Notes under the pieces: model-generated
Database searches by the model: none
Told to the model about the DNA's origin: nothing
What the model saw: the letters and a program-made list of their open reading frames with translations, nothing else
Made by a program: the position numbers and the translations under genes
Shown here: positions 36,219 to 43,681 of the stretch, in pieces
How the letters are laid out: each line of letters opens with the position of its first letter
Position numbering within the stretch: the first letter of the stretch is position 1
Source: Bradyrhizobium sp. ISRA430
GTDB lineage: Bacteria; Pseudomonadota; Alphaproteobacteria; Rhizobiales; Xanthobacteraceae
NCBI RefSeq assembly: GCF_029909975.1
Contig: NZ_CP094516.1
Span: forward strand, 2,480,001-2,544,000
DNA length: 64,000 bases
Direction: 5' to 3'

Positions 36219-36998
36219 ATGGAGCTGAAATTTTCCAAAGTGGAACGCAAGGGGCCGATCACGATCGTCACGCTGTCGCGGCCCGAGGTCTACAACGCGC
36301 TGCACATCGACGCGCATTTCGAGCTCAACAAGGTGTTCGACGATTTCTCCGCCGACCCCGAGCAGTGGGTCGCGATCGTCACAGGTAGCGGCGACAAGGC
36401 GTTCTGCGCCGGCAACGATCTGAAGTGGCAGGCGGCGGGCGGCAAGCGCGGTTGGGACAAGGGCGGTTTTGCCGGGCTGACCTCGCGCTTCGACTGCGAC
36501 AAGCCGATCATCGCCGCCGTCAACGGCGTCGCGATGGGTGGTGGCTTCGAGATCGCGCTCGCCTGCGACCTCATCATTGCCTCGGAGAACGCGACCTTCG
36601 CGCTGCCCGAGCCGCGCGTCGGCCTCGCCGCGCTCGCCGGCGGCCTGCACCGGCTGCCGCGCCAGATCGGCCTGAAGCGCGCCATGGGCATGATCCTCAC
36701 GGCGCGCCATGTCAGCGCCAAGGAAGGTCTTGAGCTCGGCTTCGTCAACGAGGTGGTGCCGCAGGGTGAAGCCCTCGCGGCTGCGCTGCGCTGGGCCGAG
36801 ATGATCACCAAAAACTCGCCGATGTCGATCCGGGCGTCGAAGCAGACGATTCAGAAGGGGCTCGCCGTCTCGCTGGAGCAGGCAATCACCGAGCAGCGGG
36901 ACTATCCGGCAGTGAAGGCGATGGTGGCCTCGCAGGATTATATCGAGGGCCCGAAGGCGTTCGCGGAGAAGCGGCCGCCGAAGTGGCTGGGGAAGTGA
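36219..36998 (+). CDS. Enoyl-CoA hydratase (classical active site)
   Basis: 259-residue crotonase. Both catalytic glutamates of a true hydratase are present at the usual 20-residue spacing: Glu111 (GGGFEIALACD) and Glu131 (ALPEPRVGL); the first oxyanion-hole segment is AFCAGNDLK. It hydrates trans-2-enoyl-CoA to 3-hydroxyacyl-CoA. ATG 36219 follows GCGGGAG and replaces an in-frame upstream start at 36117. A 101-bp repeat follows the stop after about 50 bp. Confidence 0.9.
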   Translation: MELKFSKVERKGPITIVTLSRPEVYNALHIDAHFELNKVFDDFSADPEQWVAIVTGSGDKAFCAGNDLKWQAAGGKRGWDKGGFAGLTSRFDCDKPIIAAVNGVAMGGGFEIALACDLIIASENATFALPEPRVGLAALAGGLHRLPRQIGLKRAMGMILTARHVSAKEGLELGFVNEVVPQGEALAAALRWAEMITKNSPMSIRASKQTIQKGLAVSLEQAITEQRDYPAVKAMVASQDYIEGPKAFAEKRPPKWLGK

Positions 36999-37045
36999 CG
37001 CGCTTTCCGCCCGTCACGACGACGGACGCCGCAACACCCACCACT

Positions 37046-37146
37046 GTCATGCCCCGGCTTGACCGGGGCATCCAGTACGCCGCGGCTTCTCCATATCCCA
37101 TCGCTGTCTCTGGAATACTGGATCGCCCGCTTTCGCGGGCGATGAC
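37046..37146. repeat. Intergenic palindromic repeat, GTCATGCCCCGG family
   Basis: A GCCCCGGCTTGACCGGGGC hairpin near the left end and GATCGCCCGCTTTCGCGGGCGA near the right are joined by CCAGTACGCC and GGAATACTGG. Same architecture as 40896-40996 and 58756-58856: two hairpins around a CCAGTAT core. Confidence 0.75.
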
Positions 37147-37168
37147 AGGGAGAGCTCATGGTACAGCG

Positions 37169-37255
37169 CGTAGGATGGAAAGAGCGCAGCGAAACCCATC
37201 AATGAGCAGAGTAAGGATTGAGATGGTGGGTTTCGCTGCGCTCTACCCACCTACG
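37169..37255. repeat. Palindromic repeat, CGTAGGATGGAAAGAGCGCAGCG family
   Basis: AGAGCGCAGCGAAACCCATC on the left pairs with GATGGTGGGTTTCGCTGCGCTCT on the right, with CGTAGG/CCTACG ends. Its right end covers the stop codon of the DUF6285 gene. Confidence 0.75.
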
Positions 37256-37628
37256 AATTTTGCGACAGCTCCCGCTTGTAGGACGCGTAGTTCGGCTGGT
37301 CGACGACCAGCTTGTCCATCGTGGTCTGCCAAAGGTGCTCGGCGAGACCTGGCGTTGCGAGATCCACCTCGCCGTTGGCGATGCGTCCGGCGAGCGCGCG
37401 ATTGAGCTCGGTCACCGAACCGTCCATGCCGAGCAGCGCGCGCAGCCGCTCGACCTCTCTCGCGTCGCTCCCCTCCTCCAGCGTGAGTTGCCGTGTGACC
37501 AGGTCGAGGATGTTGATGGCGACGCGCAGCTTGAAGGCCTGGTGACCGGAGATCAGCGGCGCAATGTCGTTGCGGAGGAAATCGGCGACCGCCTTGGTCA
37601 GCTCGATCGGCGTCGGTTCGTCCTGCAT
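37251..37628 (-). CDS. DUF6285 protein, small partner of the APH-type kinase
   Basis: 125-residue, mostly helical protein matching the DUF6285 family, which is typically encoded next to APH-type phosphotransferases of acyl-CoA loci. No catalytic motif is visible. The ATG follows an excellent GGAGGTGA ribosome-binding site 3 bp after the kinase stop, so the pair is co-expressed and likely interacts. The small LvaB protein, needed by the LvaA kinase in levulinate breakdown, is a plausible functional counterpart; homology to it is inferred from context only. The stop codon lies within a palindromic repeat. Confidence 0.72.
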   Translation of the reverse strand: MQDEPTPIELTKAVADFLRNDIAPLISGHQAFKLRVAINILDLVTRQLTLEEGSDAREVERLRALLGMDGSVTELNRALAGRIANGEVDLATPGLAEHLWQTTMDKLVVDQPNYASYKRELSQNS

Positions 37629-37631
37629 GCT

Positions 37632-38618
37632 TCACCTCCCGCGCGGCGCGAGCAGCCGCAACAGATCGATCTCGGTCTCGGAGGCGCGGCGGCCGATCAT
37701 GGCGCGCTCCATGGAATGGTCAGGCCCCTCGCGAAACCGCTGCATCATGCCGCCGCACATGATGCCCCAGCGCAGCGTGCCCATCACTTCCCAGAATTTC
37801 ACGCGCGCCGGATCGACTTTGCGGCCCGCGGCCTCGTAACCGGCGAACAGCTCCTCGCGCGAGCCGAAGCCGCCGACGGGCTTGTCGATCTCGCCAAAGC
37901 GCCAGGAATTGACGCAGACCCAGCCGAGATCCTCCATGGGATCGCCGAGATGAGCGAGCTCCCAATCGAGCACGGCGCGCACGCCCTCGGCGCCGATGAT
38001 GAGATTGCCGTTGCGGAAGTCGCCGTGCACCAGCGTCACCTCAGTCGAGGGGCCGGGATCGTGGTCGCGCAGCCAGCGCAGCGCGAGCTCGAACACGGGC
38101 TTGGGCCAGTTCAGGCTGCGATAGTCGCGCTCGAACTCGTCGATCTCCTTCGCCGCCGTCATCTGCCGCAGCGCGGGCAGTTTGTCCTGCGGCAGATTGT
38201 GCAGGCCGGCGAGCACGCCACCGATCTGCCGCGCCAGCATGGGCCGCGCCGCGGCGAACTCGTCATCGCGCAGGATCTTGCGCGCGATGGTCTCGCCCTC
38301 GACCCGCTGCATGATGAAGCCGATGCCGAGATCGTCCTCCGGCACCAGGACGTGGAGCACCCACGGCGACGGCACGCCGGCCTCATAGGCAAGCTGCATC
38401 AACCTCGCCTCGGCGGCGAGGCCCGCCGCGCGCGTCGGCGCGGCCCCATACCCCTTCGGCGCGCGACGCAAAATCGCGCCGATCACCCCGTCGGGATGCT
38501 CGATGTCGAAGCGCCAGGTTTCCTGGCTGGCGCCGCCGGACAGCTTCGCGGCACAGCTCGCGCCGGTGGCACCCGGGCACCAGCGCACGACGCTGTGGGA
38601 AAGCTCCGCTTCGATCAT
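37632..38618 (-). CDS. APH-type phosphotransferase (LvaA / ACAD10-11 kinase-domain-like)
   Basis: 328-residue protein kinase-like phosphotransferase. The catalytic loop LVHGDFRNGNL (His198, Asp200) and the metal-binding AVLDWELAHLGDP motif are those of the kinase domain fused to acyl-CoA dehydrogenase in ACAD10/ACAD11 and of LvaA, which phosphorylates the hydroxyl of 4-hydroxyacyl-CoAs. It is unlikely to be an antibiotic-resistance enzyme given its setting. It overlaps the upstream crotonase by 4 bp (ATGA) and is followed by the DUF6285 gene after 3 bp, forming a three-gene operon. Confidence 0.85.
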   Translation of the reverse strand: MIEAELSHSVVRWCPGATGASCAAKLSGGASQETWRFDIEHPDGVIGAILRRAPKGYGAAPTRAAGLAAEARLMQLAYEAGVPSPWVLHVLVPEDDLGIGFIMQRVEGETIARKILRDDEFAAARPMLARQIGGVLAGLHNLPQDKLPALRQMTAAKEIDEFERDYRSLNWPKPVFELALRWLRDHDPGPSTEVTLVHGDFRNGNLIIGAEGVRAVLDWELAHLGDPMEDLGWVCVNSWRFGEIDKPVGGFGSREELFAGYEAAGRKVDPARVKFWEVMGTLRWGIMCGGMMQRFREGPDHSMERAMIGRRASETEIDLLRLLAPRGR

Positions 38619-39403
38619 TTGCCTTTGAACTGCGCCGGCCGCTTCTCCAGGAACGCGCCGACGCCCTCACGAAAGTCCTGCGTGTCGCCCGCACGCAGTT
38701 GACACTGGAATTCGAGATTGAGCTGATCTTCGAAGGAATTCTCCGGGCTGTCCCAGTACAGTTCACGGATCAGCGACAGCGCGACCGTCGGGCCGCTCGC
38801 AAGTTCATGCGCAAGCTTCATCGCCTCGTCCATCAGGACGGCGTCGTCATAGACGCGGTTGACGAGGCCCCATTCCAGAGCCTTCTCCGCAGGCAGCCGC
38901 TCCCCCATCAGCGACAGCTCGATGGATCGCGCCCTGCCAACAAGGCGTGGCAACAGCCAGGTCGAACCGCAGTCGGGCACTAGGCCGATACGGCGGAAGG
39001 CCTGGAGAAAATAGGACGAGCGCCCGCATAGGATCATATCGCCGAGCAGCGCGAAGCTCATGCCGGCGCCGGCGGCCGGGCCATTGACCGCAGTGACAAT
39101 CGGGCAATGCAGATTGCGGATGCGCCGCAAGAACGGGTGAAAGCTCGTCTCCAGCGCCACGCCGGCCTTGGTCTTCTTCGACTGGTTGTTGCGGCCCTGG
39201 AGATTCGCGCCCGTGCAGAACGCCCGCCCCGCGCCGGTCAGCACGACACAGCGTACCTCCTCCTTCTTTTCCTCGATCGCATCGAGCGCGTCCGACAGGC
39301 CGCCGAGCATGTCCATCGAGACCGCGTTCATGACCTCCTGATGGTCGAGCTTCAGGACGGCCACCGGTCCGTCGAATTCGAGCGTGACGTGTTTGAACTG
39401 CAT
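38615..39403 (-). CDS. Crotonase-family isomerase (PaaG-like active site)
   Basis: 262-residue crotonase lacking both hydratase glutamates: the first position is Ser116 (GAGMSFALLGD) and the second region reads FLQAFRRIGLVPD. Asp144 in GLVPDCGSTWLLPRLVG matches the catalytic Asp of PaaG-type isomerases and delta3-delta2 isomerases. It should therefore shift a double bond rather than hydrate. ATG 39403 has an AGGAAG ribosome-binding site; a longer upstream frame is non-conserved. First gene of the operon with the APH-type kinase and DUF6285. Confidence 0.86.
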   Translation of the reverse strand: MQFKHVTLEFDGPVAVLKLDHQEVMNAVSMDMLGGLSDALDAIEEKKEEVRCVVLTGAGRAFCTGANLQGRNNQSKKTKAGVALETSFHPFLRRIRNLHCPIVTAVNGPAAGAGMSFALLGDMILCGRSSYFLQAFRRIGLVPDCGSTWLLPRLVGRARSIELSLMGERLPAEKALEWGLVNRVYDDAVLMDEAMKLAHELASGPTVALSLIRELYWDSPENSFEDQLNLEFQCQLRAGDTQDFREGVGAFLEKRPAQFKGK

Positions 39404-39584
39404 CGCTTCCTCGTCAGTTGCCGCCTGCGATGTTTCGCAGACCGGAATTACTTTTGCCGGAGCGCATATTTGATTTTTGGCGCGGCCTTGTCCATGGTGG
39501 ACTGAACATACCGTACCGTCGTATCGCACAATCTTGCGGGCACCGGCTGGCACGCAGGCGTGCCAAAACCAGGAAACGCTTCCC

Positions 39585-40364
39585 ATGAACATTTTCGACC
39601 TCACCGGCCGCGTGGCCGTAATCACCGGCGGCAATGGCGGTATCGGGCTTGGCATCGCACAGGCGCTCGCCGGCCAGGGCTGTAACGTCTCAATCTGGGG
39701 CCGCAATCCCGACAAGAACAGAATCGCCGCCGCGAGCATGGCGGGGCTGCCCGGCAAGGTCGATGGCCGCGTCTGCGACGTCACCGACCCGGCTTCCGTC
39801 AACGCCGCGATGAAGGCCACGCTCGATACGTTCGGCCGGGTCGACGGCTGCTTCGCCAATGCCGGTATCGGCGGCGGTGGCCGGCGTTCCTTCATCGAGC
39901 GCACCGAGGATGAATGGCGCACGATGTTCGCCACCAATCTCGACGGCGTGTTCCACGCGTTCCAGGCCGCTGCAAAGCACATGACCGACCGCGCCAATGC
40001 GGGCGATCCCTTCGGCCGGCTGGTCGCAACCTCGAGCCTCGCTTCGATCTTCGGCACCGCGCGCAACGAGCACTATGCCGCAACCAAGGCCGCGATCAAT
40101 GCAGTGGTCCGTGCGCTCGGCGTCGAGCTCGCGCGCTACGGCGTCACCGCGAATGCGATCCTGCCCGGCTGGATCAAGAGCGACATGACCGCCGGCATCA
40201 TGGCCAACGAAAAGTTCGTCGCCAACGTGATGCCGCGGATTCCGCAGCGCCGCTTCGGCGAGCCCAGCGATTTCGGCGGCATCGCGGTCTACCTCATGAG
40301 CAAGGCCTCGTCGTATCACACCGCCGATACGTTCGTGATCGACGGCGGCTATACCGCGTTTTGA
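39585..40364 (+). CDS. Short-chain dehydrogenase/reductase
   Basis: 259-residue classical SDR. TGGNGGIGLG (residues 14-23) binds the nucleotide, NAGIG follows, and the active site is Tyr164-AAT-Lys168 with an upstream Ser (TSSLASIFG). It is the best candidate in the cluster for a hydroxyacyl/ketoacyl oxidoreductase of the LvaD kind, but the substrate is unknown. ATG 39585 follows AGGAAACG. It is divergent from the crotonase-kinase-DUF6285 operon across about 180 bp, which suggests shared control. Confidence 0.85.
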   Translation: MNIFDLTGRVAVITGGNGGIGLGIAQALAGQGCNVSIWGRNPDKNRIAAASMAGLPGKVDGRVCDVTDPASVNAAMKATLDTFGRVDGCFANAGIGGGGRRSFIERTEDEWRTMFATNLDGVFHAFQAAAKHMTDRANAGDPFGRLVATSSLASIFGTARNEHYAATKAAINAVVRALGVELARYGVTANAILPGWIKSDMTAGIMANEKFVANVMPRIPQRRFGEPSDFGGIAVYLMSKASSYHTADTFVIDGGYTAF

Positions 40365-40377
40365 GTTTGCAAGCCCG

Positions 40378-40457
40378 TAGCCCGGATGGAGCGAAGCGCA
40401 ATCCGGGACTATGGACGTTGAACGAACCCGGATTTCGCTTCGCTCCATCCGGGCTAC
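40378..40457. repeat. Intergenic palindromic repeat, GTAGCCCGGATGGAGCG family
   Basis: GTAGCCCGGATGGAGCGAAG at the left and CTTCGCTCCATCCGGGCTAC at the right are exact 20-nt complements, with GCAATCCGGG/CCCGGATTTCG continuing inward. Related to 858-934. Confidence 0.85.
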
Positions 40458-40478
40458 CAACTCAAGGAGGGGCAAAAC

Positions 40479-40856
40479 ATGTTCTCACACGTGATGGTCG
40501 GCACCAACGATCTCGACAAGGCCAAGGCGTTCTACGATAGGCTGCTCGGTACGCTCGAGGTGCGGCCGGCCAGGGTCGACGGCCACCGCATCTTCTACAT
40601 CACCAAGGCCGGTGTCTTCTCCGTCTCCAAGCCGATCAACGGTGAACCTGCAACGCCCGCCAATGGCGGCACCATCGGCTTTGCCTGCAACTCGCCGGAG
40701 CAGGTCGACGCCTGGCATGCCGCCGGCATCGCCGGTGGCGGCAAGACCTGCGAGGATCCGCCCGGCATCCGGCAGGGCTCGACCGGCAAGCTCTACCTCG
40801 CCTATTTGCGCGACCTCGACGGCAACAAGCTCTGCGCGATGCATCGGCTGGGGTAA
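40479..40856 (+). CDS. VOC-family protein (glyoxalase/bleomycin-resistance fold)
   Basis: 125-residue single VOC module: MVGTNDLDKAKAFYDRLLG opening, GGTIGFACNSPEQVDAWHAA middle and YFRD-like LAYLRDLDGNKLCAMH ending. Function across this fold varies (lyases, dioxygenases, binding proteins), so none is assigned. A very strong AAGGAGGGG ribosome-binding site precedes the ATG. It follows the SDR gene after a palindromic repeat. Confidence 0.82.
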   Translation: MFSHVMVGTNDLDKAKAFYDRLLGTLEVRPARVDGHRIFYITKAGVFSVSKPINGEPATPANGGTIGFACNSPEQVDAWHAAGIAGGGKTCEDPPGIRQGSTGKLYLAYLRDLDGNKLCAMHRLG

Positions 40857-41157
40857 GCTGACTATACGCACCGCGCACCCGTCACAATATCCGCCGTCAT
40901 CGCCCGACTTGATCGGGCGATCCAGCGTTCCAGAGGCGTCGGTGATTCACGGAGAGGCCGCGGCGTACTGGATTCCCCGCTTTCGCGGGGAATGACAGCC
41001 ATGTGTTGGCGCCGCCGTTCAAACAACATTTCAAACGCTCTCGCGATATTCCATCGCGTGGCATGGCTCTCGTGAAAAATGCGCGCTCGCGCTTTGGCAG
41101 CGCTGCGACTATTCTCGCAGCCAACACGCTTCAGCGAAACGGGAAACGGGAGGAACA
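40857..41157. other. 301-bp gap before the ACAD11-type gene
   Basis: Holds the palindromic repeat at 40896-40996, then about 160 bp that must carry the promoter of the acyl-CoA dehydrogenase gene. I see no further gene or RNA. GGGAGGAACA just before 41158 is the ribosome-binding site. Confidence 0.5.
40896..40996. repeat. Intergenic palindromic repeat, GTCATCGCCCGACTTGATCGGG family
   Basis: CGCCCGACTTGATCGGGCG and CCCCGCTTTCGCGGGG hairpins at the two ends surround a CCAGCGTTCC...GTACTGGATT core. Same design as 37046-37146 and 58756-58856. Confidence 0.75.
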
Positions 41158-42435
41158 ATGACGAAACACACCTACATTCCCCGCACCACCAACTACACGC
41201 TCAACCCCGGCGACGAACTCAATGATTTGCGGATGTCGGACCAGGTCCGGCCGCTCTATGATCACGTCAAGAGGTTCATCCGCGACACCGTCGATCCGAT
41301 GTCGATCGAGTTCGCCAAGGCCGGCGAGAACAAGGAAGACCGCTGGAGCTTTACGCCGAAGCAGCTCGAGTTGCTGGAGGCGGCCAAGAACAAGGCCAAG
41401 AAGGAAGGCCTCTGGAACTTCTTTCTGCCCGACGACGAGACCGGGCAGGGCCTGAAGAACCTCGACTACGCCTATATCGCGGCCGAGCTCGGCAAGAGCC
41501 CGCTGGCCTCGGAGACCATGAACTGCTCAGCGCCCGATACCGGCAACATGGAGGTGCTGGAGCGCGTCGGCACCAAGGAGCAGAAGGAGAAGTGGCTGAA
41601 GCCGCTGCTCAACGGTGAGATCCGCTCGGCATACGTCATGACCGAGCCCAACGTCGCCTCCTCGGACGCCAAGAACATCTCGACGACCGCAAAACTCGTC
41701 GGCGACGAGTGGGTCATCAATGGCGAGAAGTATTACATCTCCGGCCTCGGCGATCCCCGCTGCAAGATCCTGATCGTGATGGTGAAGACCAATCCGGACG
41801 CGCCGCCGAGCAAGCAGCAGTCGCAGATCCTGGTGCCGCGCGACACGCCCGGCGTCGAGGTGCTCGGGCCCATGTACGTGTTCGGCCAGGACCACGCACC
41901 GCGCGGTCACATGCACATGCGCTTCAACAATGTGCGGGTGCCGAAGGAGAACATGCTGCTCGGCGAAGGCCGGGGCTTCGAGATCTCGCAGCTCCGCCTC
42001 GGACCGGGTCGCATCCATCACTGCATGCGCACCATCGGCAAGGCCGAGAAGGCGCTCGACCTGATGGTGCAGCGTGGCCTCACCCGCGAAGCCTTCGGCA
42101 AGAAGATCGCCCATCTCGGCGGCAACATGCAGATCATCGCGCAGGCGCGCTGCGAGATCGAGGCGATGCGGCTGATGGTGTTGAAGGCGGCGAAGGCTAT
42201 GGACGTGCTCGGCAACAAGGAGGCCCGCGTCTGGGTCTCCATGGTCAAGGCCATGGTGCCGGAGCGCGCCTGCAAGATCATCGACCAGGCGATCCAGATG
42301 CATGGCGCGACCGGCATCTCGCACTGGACGCCGCTCGCCGAGATGTATCAGGACGTGCGCCACCTCCGCTTCGCCGACGGTCCGGACGAGGTGCACTGGA
42401 TGGTGGTCGGACGCCACGAGCTGAGCATGGCGTGA
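41158..42435 (+). CDS. Acyl-CoA dehydrogenase, ACAD10/11 (LvaC) type
   Basis: 425-residue acyl-CoA dehydrogenase. YVMTEPNVASSDAKNI and INGEKYYISG are the FAD-domain loops. The C-terminal LRFADGPDEVHWMVVGRHEL (residues 404-423) is the signature of the ACAD10/ACAD11 group, and ERACKIIDQAIQMHGATGIS precedes it. In ACAD10/11 and in LvaC, this enzyme works on phosphorylated 4-hydroxyacyl-CoA made by an APH-type kinase, which is encoded nearby at 37632. A CoA-linked 4-phospho substrate is therefore inferred. Good GGGAGGAA ribosome-binding site. Convergent with yghU. Confidence 0.87.
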   Translation: MTKHTYIPRTTNYTLNPGDELNDLRMSDQVRPLYDHVKRFIRDTVDPMSIEFAKAGENKEDRWSFTPKQLELLEAAKNKAKKEGLWNFFLPDDETGQGLKNLDYAYIAAELGKSPLASETMNCSAPDTGNMEVLERVGTKEQKEKWLKPLLNGEIRSAYVMTEPNVASSDAKNISTTAKLVGDEWVINGEKYYISGLGDPRCKILIVMVKTNPDAPPSKQQSQILVPRDTPGVEVLGPMYVFGQDHAPRGHMHMRFNNVRVPKENMLLGEGRGFEISQLRLGPGRIHHCMRTIGKAEKALDLMVQRGLTREAFGKKIAHLGGNMQIIAQARCEIEAMRLMVLKAAKAMDVLGNKEARVWVSMVKAMVPERACKIIDQAIQMHGATGISHWTPLAEMYQDVRHLRFADGPDEVHWMVVGRHELSMA

Positions 42436-42446
42436 GGTACGATCTC

Positions 42447-42560
42447 TCCTCTCCCTTTCCCCGTTCTTACGGGGAGAGGGTCAGGGTGAGGGGCTCTTTC
42501 CACACGAACGATCGGAGTTGAACTCGCGGAGAGTCCCCTCCCCGCAAGCGGGGCGAGGTG
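42447..42560. repeat. Intergenic palindromic repeat, CCCCGTTCTTACGGGG family
   Basis: CCCCGTTCTTACGGGG hairpin near 42459-42474, then GGTGAGGGGCTC and GAGTCCCCTC arms and a CCCCGCAAGCGGGG hairpin. Near copy of 25195-25330; here it separates two convergent genes and may end both transcripts. Confidence 0.8.
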
Positions 42561-42567
42561 AAGTGAC

Positions 42568-43446
42568 CTACGACGCCGCCGCGGCGATCTTGTCCTGCGT
42601 CTTGGTCTCGAAGTCGCTTGCGTCGTGACGTTCGTGGAGTTGGCTTGCGGGGTCGCCGGAGACGCGGTTGACCATGCGGCCGCGCTTCACGGCGGGACGC
42701 TTGGCGATCTGGTCGGTCCAGCGCTGCACGTTCTTGTAGTCCTGCACGGACAAAAATTCGCCCGCGCCATAGACCAGCCCCTTGGCGAGCGCGCCGTACC
42801 AGGGCCACACCGCGATATCGGCGATGGTGTACTCGTTGCCCGCGAGATACTCGTTGTCCGCGAGCCGGCGGTCGAGCACGTCGAGCTGGCGCTTGGTCTC
42901 CATCGCGAAACGGTCGATGGCATATTCGATCTTGCTCGGCGCATAGGCGTAGAAGTGGCCGAAGCCGCCGCCGAGGTAGGGGGCGCTGCCCATCTGCCAG
43001 AACAGCCAGGACATCGCTTCGGTGCGGGTCTTGATGTCCTTGGGCAGGAAGGCGCCGAACTTCTCGGCGAGGTAGAAGAGGATCGAACCGGACTCGAACA
43101 CCCGGATTGGCTCCGGTCCGGAGCGATCCATCAGTGCGGGAATCTTCGAGTTCGGATTGACCGCGACGAAACCGCTGCCGAACTGGTCGCCGTTGCCAAT
43201 TTTGATGAGCCAGGCGTCGTATTCGGCGCCCTTATAGCCGAGCGCCAGCAGCTCCTCCAGCATCACAGTGACCTTCACCCCGTTCGGCGTCGCCAGCGAA
43301 TAGAGCTGGAGGGGATGGCGGCCGACCGGCAGCTCCTTGTCGTGGGTGGGACCGGCGATCGGCCGGTTGATGTTGGCGAACTGCCCGCCGTTCTCCTTAT
43401 TCCAGGTCCAGACTTTGGGCGGCACGTAGGCGGGGGTGTCAGTCAT
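42568..43446 (-). CDS. yghU: Glutathione-dependent disulfide-bond oxidoreductase YghU
   Basis: 292-residue nu-class glutathione transferase. QFANINRPIAGPTH, the thioredoxin-like segment HPLQLYSLATPNGVKVTVML, NPNSKIPALMD, VFESGSILFYLAEKFG and the C-terminal LHERHDASDFET all match E. coli YghU. Such proteins bind two glutathiones and reduce disulfides or peroxides. ATG 43446 gives the family start; the longer upstream frame is unlike it. It sits alone between the ACAD11-type gene and the monooxygenase, perhaps for detoxifying reactive intermediates. Confidence 0.93.
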   Translation of the reverse strand: MTDTPAYVPPKVWTWNKENGGQFANINRPIAGPTHDKELPVGRHPLQLYSLATPNGVKVTVMLEELLALGYKGAEYDAWLIKIGNGDQFGSGFVAVNPNSKIPALMDRSGPEPIRVFESGSILFYLAEKFGAFLPKDIKTRTEAMSWLFWQMGSAPYLGGGFGHFYAYAPSKIEYAIDRFAMETKRQLDVLDRRLADNEYLAGNEYTIADIAVWPWYGALAKGLVYGAGEFLSVQDYKNVQRWTDQIAKRPAVKRGRMVNRVSGDPASQLHERHDASDFETKTQDKIAAAAS

Positions 43447-43572
43447 GAAAATGCTCCGGCGCGGAAGGGCGCGTGGGGTGTTAGCTAGCGACCGGGGCGG
43501 GATTGGCAAGGGTACGGGAATGCAGCGCCGGGAGGACACCCTGCCCGTTTCGTCATGGCCGCCGCTCATACC

Positions 43573-43676
43573 GTGGCATTCCGGGGCGCCCGAAGGGCGA
43601 GCCCGAAATCCATCGCGCCGCGGGAATGCTCGGAGAAATGGATTTCGGGTTCTCGCTTCGCGAGGCCCGGAATGAC
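43573..43676. repeat. Intergenic palindromic repeat, GCATTCCGGGG family
   Basis: Left end GTGGCATTCCGGGG pairs with GCCCGGAATGAC at the right; GAGCCCGAAATCCAT pairs with ATGGATTTCGGGTTC in the middle. Related to 16223-16321. Lies between the monooxygenase 3' end and the yghU start. Confidence 0.75.
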
Positions 43677-43681
43677 GACAT

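Noticed and set aside
37632..38618. Aminoglycoside-resistance phosphotransferase
   Set aside because: The APH fold is shared, but the DWELAHLGDP motif, DUF6285 partner and acyl-CoA context point to hydroxyacyl-CoA metabolism.
38615..40066. 483-codon version of the crotonase at 38615
   Set aside because: The extension overlaps the divergent SDR gene and the intergenic region; the ATG at 39403 with AGGAAG is normal for the family.
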